Shown here: piece after piece, positions 57,467 to 64,000 of the stretch
Numbering within the stretch: the stretch's first letter is position 1
Layout of the letters: every line of letters starts with the position of its first letter
Assembly (NCBI GenBank): GCA_021234155.1
Contig: JAJEKV010000320.1
Span: forward strand, 274,292-338,291
Reading direction: 5' to 3'
Source: Isoetes taiwanensis
Lineage: Eukaryota; Streptophyta; Lycopodiopsida; Isoetales; Isoetaceae
Length of the DNA: 64,000 nt
Program-made: the position numbers and the translations under genes
The notes under the pieces: model-generated
What the model saw: the letters and a program-made list of their open reading frames with translations, nothing else
What the model was told of the DNA's origin: nothing
Database searches by the model: none

Positions 57467-58139
57467 GAAGGAGAAATTTCACTCACCTTGAAATTTCAGA
57501 AGGAAATTTCAAGCAGACCTGGCGGGCCACGAGCGGCGGAGTGGCGCCGCCAGGTCAGCTCGAAATTTCCTTCTGAAATTTCGATGGTGAGTGAAATTCT
57601 ACGACGAAATTTTATCCACCTTAAGAATTTTGCCCGTTCTTGAGCTCTGATGCAAGCAGATTTAGAGTTCGAGCAGCACCGTAAGCAACCAGATTTCTGA
57701 TAAAAGCTCTATCTATGGCAGCCAGAAGGAGCCCTGGTTCTGTCTATTGCTTAAACATTGCTCTCCACCTCCATCCGTCAAATGTTCTGATATAGAACAC
57801 AACTGCACTGTAAGCAAAGTCTATTGAGCATGGCCAGATCAGAGTCTGTGTAAAGCAGCCGAAGTTGCATACCCTAAAACCGAAGCAGAGAGTCGTTTTC
57901 CGGCGTTTCCAGCCAGTCCGCCTTTCTATTTGCATCCATGCCTTTCAATTTTGCATCCCTGGTTTCGATTTGCATCCCTACTATGGCGTTTGCATGAAAC
58001 GGAGATGAAGAAGCAAGGGCTATGCAGAAACAGACTAGAAGGCGGCACCGCCCAAGAACGCCGCCACAGTTCAACAGAAAATTTCGTTGTATAAAATCTT
58101 GATGAATTAGGGCAAAATTTTAAGGTGGTTAAAATTTCG
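57467..58139. mobile_element. Inverted-repeat (foldback/MITE-like) insertion in repeat copy 3
   Basis: The other two R copies run TATTAT-GGGCAT-AGACAGTC without this segment. It begins with a long near-perfect hairpin: GGAGAAATTTCACTCACC..GAAATTTC (57473-57525) pairs with GAAATTTCCTTCTGAAATTT..GGTGAGTGAAATT (57549-57600) around a GC-rich loop. A second pair of inverted repeats, ACGAAATTTTATCCACCTTAA (57604) and TTTTAAGGTGGTTAAAATTTC (58117), bounds the remaining 530 bp. No transposase frame is seen. It is a non-autonomous DNA element, perhaps two nested ones. Confidence 0.7.
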
Positions 58140-58690
58140 TATACACAGTCTGCAACGAATGCCGATGATTGCTATATTCTTAGATGGTATTTTTGATAAT
58201 CAAGCCAACATTCCTTACCATGTCTAGATTTACTGCATGGCAGCATGTTATGTAGAATGGCATGGGGGAAGCCATTCTTGGGGGCAAAAGAATGGTGCCC
58301 CCATGACTGGATTCTTCTGTTTTTGAGAATGATTTGGACAAGAATGGTTCAAGAAGATGTGAAGGCGGCGACCTCGATCTACAGGGTCATGGGGCAAAGA
58401 TTCCCTCGCTTGAATGGACCCTATGCCATTTCTACGGTCAAGGTCAACGAAAGTGGAAGCCGACCGGATTCTACAGGTTTTGGAGGGTGATTTGTCATTC
58501 TTGACAAGAATGGTTCAAGAAGATGCAGGAACGGTGACCCACTTACCTTGACGTTTAGATAGAGGTGCATCACTAGATGACATTTTTAAAACCCCAACTT
58601 GCCATTTTATTTGGCATGTAGTTTAAAAAGATGACATAATAAAAGGCAAGGCAACAATCATAACAAGAATGGACGGCTCTCCAAGCCTAA
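58140..58690. repeat. Repeat family R, copy 3, right part, with a local insertion
   Basis: TGCAACGAATGCCGATGATTG and TAATCAAGCCAACATTCC resume the match to 23060-23300. About 300 bp at 58245-58550 (with AAGAATGGTTCAAGAAGATG twice) are not in the other copies. Confidence 0.75.
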
Positions 58691-59106
58691 AGATTCATAC
58701 GATTCACTTGGCTTCATACGATTGCATCATCTCTTTCACAAAATGCTTTATCCATAGTCTTCTAAATGCTGCTAAAATGTGCATCCACCAGTCTTCTCAT
58801 ATTGAACATGGCCAAGTGCTCATTCAGAAGGGTAGAGTTCCTGATTTACGTGTAGAAGCAGTTAAGGTTTTCTGTTCTAAGCAGAGATGCCTTCCAAAAC
58901 AAAGACTCCATGGCAAAACAAATGTTTCAACTAAAGTTTATGTGGCGGATTGTTAGTAAGGACTTATAGTGCATTGTGACCACTCTAAAACAACGGCTAC
59001 TACAGAATATATGAACGAAAATTGGGAGTATATTCATTACTTCCCAAAATTGGGGCAGTTTCTGTACAAATGAATAATAGAATGGGAGGCAAAACTTTCG
59101 CCCAAG
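58691..59106. repeat. 3' flank of the minus-strand SAUR gene; holds the empty site of LINE B
   Basis: From 58733 it matches 55060-55526. At 58706-58745 CTTCATACGATTGC continues into ATCATCTCTTTCACAAAATGC, the uninterrupted counterpart of the two LINE B flanks. No gene. Confidence 0.75.
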
Positions 59107-59534
59107 CTAACAGTCGTAGAAATCTAACAGCTCGTCAATAGCTAGTTGAGCTGCCTGTCCCTGGTCCTTTTTCAAGAGCCACATAAAAATTGCTCAAATA
59201 GAACAGGATCGCATGGTATTGTGAGGCCGCCACTATATTCAAATCCATATTCTTCAGCAGATCTGTCCAGCAATCTTCTCATCAAATTATTGCTCAAAAC
59301 AGCAGTTGGGACAACAAATCTCTGCCTTTTCTCTCCTACATACATTGCCACACAACCTTCTGGCATATCTGAAACCTCAACACAGGACGCATCTTCCTCA
59401 TAATCACTGCCTAAGTCACTCATTTGCCCAAGAGAGCTGCTCCTGCTACTACTCCGAGAACTTGATCTTGATAACCTGTCCTTCCTTTGCAGGAAATCAG
59501 ACAACCTTTGCAATTTAGATCTCAAAGGAGCCAT
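59107..59534 (-). pseudogene. SAUR (small auxin-up RNA) gene with a 2-base frameshift near its 3' end
   Basis: SAUR proteins are short plant regulators induced by auxin that promote cell expansion, chiefly by blocking PP2C.D phosphatases and so activating plasma-membrane proton pumps. The frame starts at ATG 59534 (MAPLRSKLQRLSDFL); the upstream TTG codon is not a start. A Ser-rich stretch is followed by the SAUR core PEGCVAMYVGEKRQRFVV, MRRLLDRSAEEYGFEY and GGLTIPCDPVLFEQFL. A run of five A (59185-59189, plus strand) has two bases too many compared with the copy at 55.6 kb, giving an early stop at 59172. In the shifted frame the family C-terminus IDELLDFYDC and a stop at 59107 follow. Intronless, as usual. 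A minus-strand TATAAAT lies at about 59611-59617. The truncated 121-residue product might still work, or the shift may be an assembly error. Confidence 0.85.
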
Positions 59535-60596
59535 GGCAAGCAATAGAAAGTAAGAAGTTGTGAATAAGAATATGAGAAGGAAGAAGTGTTGGAAGAGAGA
59601 AAGATGAGGTTGGATTTATAACCAAGATGGGTAGGACATTTGAGTACACAATAAATGGGCGGACCTACTTCTTCTTTTCAGCACATGCATTTGTCTACAC
59701 AAGTTGTATTACTTGCTTCTCTTACCACATGCATATTGGTACAATGAAATGTCTCAACTGTAAGGCAGTTGTGGCGTGGGCCAGATAGTGTCAGGATAAA
59801 TTCTGGACAATGCAGCACAGACAGAATGCAGTAAAATAAGAAAACTGTTGTTAATTGTCTTTTAAAAGAGACCAGTAAAATATCTATCTAGATATTATGT
59901 ATCTAGGGATCATGTTTCTGGATGCCATATTTAAAAAAGCAATGGCGAGCAAGAACTTGTGAGGAGGGATGTGTTGGAAATATGAAGGCTTGGTCACCAA
60001 TATGGATTGCTGCAAGGTGGACGATTGTAAGTACACATTAAATGCCTGGACCCATTTTCACAGGCATTTGTCTACATATTCAGACAAATCATATTATATG
60101 TCTTACTTTAGCTTGTGAAATGCAACAGACCCTGGTACGAGGCATTGTCCAACCTTAAAGCACTTCCATTACTTGGCATCAAATATCTTTGGTCTTATAA
60201 ACTTGAATTTTACTGAGCAACATGATATTGCTGACAGCATACCACATTGAAATTTGGCAGTATTATAATGGTTGAGTACACAAAAATACGGCAGCTGCCG
60301 AAACTTTTCCGGCTATGCTTGTCCTTAACTGTGCACTTTTGTCCACCAATGTCATATTCCTTTCCTACTTGTTCATGTTTGCCTGGTAATGCCAAGACCA
60401 ACCTCAATATTGGCCATGCCAGGCCTCTTGTATTTGCAGACAGCTTGAATCCCATGAAGGAGACCATTTACTTATTGTTCTTGCTACTTGCCCTTACCCT
60501 TGGTATTGACTATAAAATGAAGCATTCCTTCAGTTATGATGCAATCAGTTCTTTCTACAGATTTCCTAGTTTATTCCCTTTTTCTAGCACCAGGAA
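59535..60596. promoter_or_regulatory. Shared intergenic region of the divergent SAUR pair
   Basis: It holds TATA boxes for both genes: about 59611-59617 (minus) and TATAAAAT at 60511-60518 (plus, 79 nt before the ATG). A canonical auxin-response element TGTCTC is at 59750-59755. The segment 59936-60090 is a degenerate copy of 59530-59720 (GCAATGGCGAGCAAGAACTT, GTACACATTAAATG, GGCATTTGTCTACA), so the promoter of the minus-strand gene has been duplicated. Confidence 0.6.
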
Positions 60597-61016
60597 ATGG
60601 CTTCCCTGAAGGCTAAGTTGTGCAGGTTTTATGAGTTCCTTGGGAACAGAAATATGCTATCAAGGTCAAATTCTTGGGCCACGAGTAGCAACTGTAGTTC
60701 TTCAGACTTGGACAGCAACTGCGAGGGAGAAGCATGCTGCTCTGGGTTTTGTGAAGTGCCTGAAGGTTGTATAGCAATGTATGTGGGAGGGCAAAGGCAA
60801 AGATTTGTCGTGGACACTGAGATTTTGAGATGCCCATTTATGAGAAGGCTGCTTGATAGATCTGCCCAAGAGTATGGATTTGAATATAATGGAGGCCTTA
60901 CAATCCCTTGTGAGCCAGTATTGTTTGAACACTTGCTATGGCTTTTGCGCAAGGACAAAAAGCAGACAGCTAAACTCCAGATTGATGAGCTGCTGGATTT
61001 CTATCATGATTGTTAG
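60597..61016 (+). CDS. SAUR (small auxin-up RNA) family protein, intact
   Basis: The 139-codon frame is complete and intronless. It starts MASLKAKLCRFYEFLG, has a Ser-rich linker and an acidic stretch (DLDSNCEGE), then the SAUR core PEGCIAMYVGGQRQRFVV, MRRLLDRSAQEYGFEY, GGLTIPCEPVLFEHLLWLL and the C-terminus IDELLDFYHDC. Length and motif order fit the family. TATAAAAT lies 79 nt upstream. It stands head to head with the frameshifted SAUR gene at 59107-59534; the two share most residues in the core, so they are recent paralogues. Role by family: auxin-responsive growth control through inhibition of PP2C.D phosphatases. It is the clearest functional gene in the window. Confidence 0.95.
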   Translation: MASLKAKLCRFYEFLGNRNMLSRSNSWATSSNCSSSDLDSNCEGEACCSGFCEVPEGCIAMYVGGQRQRFVVDTEILRCPFMRRLLDRSAQEYGFEYNGGLTIPCEPVLFEHLLWLLRKDKKQTAKLQIDELLDFYHDC

Positions 61017-62600
61017 ATTGACTCCTACTATGGGTTGAATGTACAGATACGTCTCAGATGAGCAAATGAAAAGCAGTAACAATTATCCTCCAAAATCACA
61101 TGTTTTTTTCTGCTGAATGTTTCTTGTGCTCTTTGCTATACATTCTTAGTTCTTATCTTCTAAAAAAATGGATACTGTATCTAGAGTTTTGCGTTTTCAA
61201 ACAACTCAATGAAAATTTACATTTGAGCAAGCTTTGTCTGATAAACAAACAATACATAGGATCACAAAATAAGAATAAGGTTCCTGGCTTTGGACATCTA
61301 GCATACAGATAATACACAAATAATGAAGTATTGAAGATGAAATTTAAGAAGGAACATAATAATATGACATTGTTACCTGAGTTGTTTTCTTTCTATTCCA
61401 TATCAAAATTGAACGTTTTATATTGTTTTACATGATGGAACTCCTCCTTAAGAGCTCATGTTTCTGTCATCTGCAGCAAGCGATAACTCATAACGCAAAT
61501 TCCTGCTAAAAGCCATCTGGAACATTAAAAGAAAATCAATCTTCTTCAGGTTATTCATTCTCTCACTGTGAATAGAAAATGCGTGGTCTTGTAGAACATG
61601 CAGTTGTTTGCACATCGAAAAAGCTTAGAGTTGTTTGACACTGCAGATTTGTATGTGGATTAACTTGTTTCCTGCTAATGGATCTTCGACAATGCATGCC
61701 CTTGGTTGAGGTCCGTTTTTGGTAAGCCCAATTTCCATTCCCTTTATCTGCATTTCCTCCAATTTCCATTGTCCATTGTCTGACCAAAACTTAGGAAACA
61801 TGTCTTTTCTAAACATATAATGTTCTAATTATTTTGTTTGGTATTTGGGGATGGTATCTCACCGATGGTTGGGCCTAGATTTTTGGGGCGTATGTATCCG
61901 AAATAGTATGTAGATGGTATTTTTTGGACGTGTTTGAGCTGCTTGCTGGCAGAAAATTGGTTCCGTAATGGAGGTGGATTTATCAGTCTATGGTTTGGAA
62001 ATAGAAGGAGAAAGATCTGGATGTGCATGGTTTGAGGATAGAAAGATAAGAATAAATGCTCCTTTCTTTTTAGAACGGATCCAAGGGCATGGGCATGGGT
62101 GAGATGGCCTATGGGAGATGAAGCCCACGCCGGGTTCCGTGAGTTCGGTGAGCCCGGGTGTGGAGAAAGAGGACCTAAGAGCACTACACCTTCACCCGAA
62201 ATGGAAGGAATAGAGCTCGCCTCCCCCATCCGATCTAAGGCTTATTATAGTGAGGATAGATTGCGTTATCGAAGTTATTAGAAATGTAGTCGCTTTTACC
62301 GAAGTTATCCGCATGATTTCCGTGTGGATGTCCCATCCCATAGCTTGGGCTAGTTGGGCGTTGAGATTGAAGTCGCTTTGAGTATGAAGACATGCAGCCG
62401 GGCCGATTTTTAGATTTTCGATACAATTTTTTTAAGCGGCTTAGGGCTTGGCATCATTGTAGCTTTGGCATCCGCAGCCTCACGAAGCTTGGCAGGCTTG
62501 GCATCACATAGCTTTGTCCTTAGGGGGACGCTACAATCTCTTTTCCTTCTTCTTCTTCTAGTTTCTTTCTCCCAAATAACCATCTCGTGAAAAGTTTTGA
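61017..62600. other. Downstream stretch without a recognised gene
   Basis: The 3' flank of the SAUR gene to about 61500 is AT-rich. From 61830 onward the base composition shifts, suggesting repeats, but no family is identified. Confidence 0.4.
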
Positions 62601-64000
62601 CCGGATTTGCAAATGCACCGATTTATATGCCGCCAGGCCGCTTTGTGTTCGGTGAGTCCGGTATGGCGAAGACTAGCAAAGATCCGCCACGTGCCGAAAA
62701 GCCTTTTGGCAAGCAAAGCAAACTATGGTTTGGAGATTGATTTCCTGAACAGAGGAGGACGCAAGCGTTATACTTTCATTGGAAACGTAACCGGCTCATA
62801 CCTTGGTTTATATTCGTGGGTGTTTTATCCGACCATAGGATTTGTGATGCGTTTTTTTCGCAAAATGTTCATATCCGTGGATCTCGAACAATCCCACCTA
62901 ATGTATCGGAATCAACGCCGTACCCCTCACCCAAAACCTATAAGGAAATAAGGCGGTGTTATTTTTTGTTTGAGCCTAATATTTTTTCACCAATAAAAAC
63001 TCGAAAAAGACACGGTAAGTCTTCATTTTAAAAAAAGACCAAGGAAAAAAAAAGGCAAAGCCATTAATAACCCGACTTGCCTCAAATTCCGCCCCTCGCT
63101 AGGGTTTCCTCTTTCCCTTTCTTTGCAATCCATATCTATTCGCTTTTTCTTCCTTTTCGGCTAAAACTTTATAGCCATAGCGATCAATGTTGTTTTTCTA
63201 TTTTACCGGATCAAGACTCAAATATTTTCCTAGATCTCAAAACATACAATGTGGCTATTCCGGACTGCGCATGGCTTAAAAAATGTCTCCCTTCTTGCAA
63301 CAAAGCTTGCAACAACATGTTTTAGAAGAAGGAATAAATCTAAGGAATTGTACAAATTTTATTTTGGCTAAGAATTCAAGGTCGGGATCTCGATGACTCA
63401 AACCGCAGGGAACTTTGTGGGTCGAGCAGTATAGGGGGCATCCCCGCTCGCCATAGCTGGAGGTCCGAGAGCATTTCGATTTCCAACGTACCGGGCGGAT
63501 TTTGTCGGTTAGACCGCTTACGCCGCAGTTCAATTCCATTTCATTCATGCAAATGGGATTGGAAAACTGTACCCGGGAGAAAGATAAGCATAAGGAAGAA
63601 GCGACATAGAGATAGAATTGAGCTACACAATTGGCCGTGGAGAACTACAAAGGTGCTTTGTGTATGGTCACTTATTGTATTTCTTTTCTGTTATTGGGTG
63701 AGTTGGACAAATTACCTCGGCCATTTGAAAGTAATAGAGATTATCCCGTCACCATCTTGATTCCGGGTTTAAAACGATGAGTCTTGCACTAAAGTTATGG
63801 GCAATCTTTGCAAACAAGTTATATGACGTTGTGCCTTTAAAAGTTATAGATACTTAGTTATGATTACATTTCTATGGCATTTTAATTTCCGTGCTATGGA
63901 CCGATACATAGAGAAAATAAACACATGGAGGAAGCAATGGACATGGTTATTATTCTACCTCCCTGGATCTTAATTGTATGTGTTGATTATGAATGCTCTA
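62601..64000. other. Right end of the window, no gene recognised
   Basis: Short frames only. CTAGGGTTTCCTCTTTCCC near 63102 resembles plant 5' leaders (AAACCCTAG complement), and a frame at 63548-63276 (minus) is Cys-rich, but neither supports a gene call. Confidence 0.35.

Noticed and set aside
63276-63548. Cys-rich minus-strand frame as a possible zinc-binding protein
   Set aside because: Cysteine spacing fits no known motif and there is no promoter or homologous copy to support it.

Overview
The window looks like nuclear DNA of a land plant with a large, repeat-rich genome. The evidence is two SAUR (small auxin-up RNA) genes, plant-type L1 and Ty3/gypsy retroelements, plant-style TATA and AAACCCTA promoter motifs, and a host RRP12-like gene fragment with canonical GT..AG introns. 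A pogo-like (HTH_psq + DDE_1) transposase and a LINE with a pentanucleotide tail suggest a seedless plant or gymnosperm, but that is a guess. Most long reading frames belong to decayed mobile elements with many frameshifts and stops.

Region 1 (1-19.8 kb). This is an old minus-strand Ty3/gypsy-type element. Its 5' LTR is at about 19.76-18.198 kb, followed by a tRNA-iMet-like primer-binding site, a leader with 69-bp hairpins, two extra genes, gag (13.8-12.6 kb) and pol (4.8-1.2 kb). A minus-strand L1 LINE (12.6-4.83 kb) splits gag from pol. The first extra gene (17226-16035) opens with the exact histone H3 tail start MARTKQTAKK and ends in an H3 histone fold, with a long charged linker and coiled coil between. 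It is broken, but it is the most unusual object in the window. The second extra gene (15512-14156) is unknown. Both stand behind the same kind of module: hairpin, AAACCCTA box, TATA box. A second LTR of the same family lies inverted at 1-1018.

Region 2 (19.8-26.8 kb). A tandem pair of 80-codon genes of unknown function (20573-20815 and 21180-21422, minus) is followed by two copies of a 1.6-kb dispersed repeat, one of them split by a poly(A) retroposon with an 11-bp target duplication.

Region 3 (26.84-55.06 kb). One plus-strand LINE has been blown apart by two later insertions. The first (about 28.6-40.17 kb) has AT-rich inverted arms and holds a 19-bp satellite, four exons of an RRP12-like host gene, a pogo-like transposase, a tRNA-like sequence and an unknown minus-strand frame. 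The second (42593-54303) is a structurally complete minus-strand Ty3/gypsy element with 600-bp LTRs, a polypurine tract, a perfect AAAGA target duplication, gag-pol and an extra 292-codon frame after pol.

Region 4 (55.06-64 kb). This is a SAUR locus: a truncated SAUR end (55527-55640), a third copy of the 1.6-kb repeat split by an inverted-repeat element, and a divergent pair of SAUR genes. The minus-strand gene (59107-59534) has a 2-base shift in its last exon third; the plus-strand gene (60597-61016) is intact. From 61.0 to 64.0 kb no gene is recognisable.
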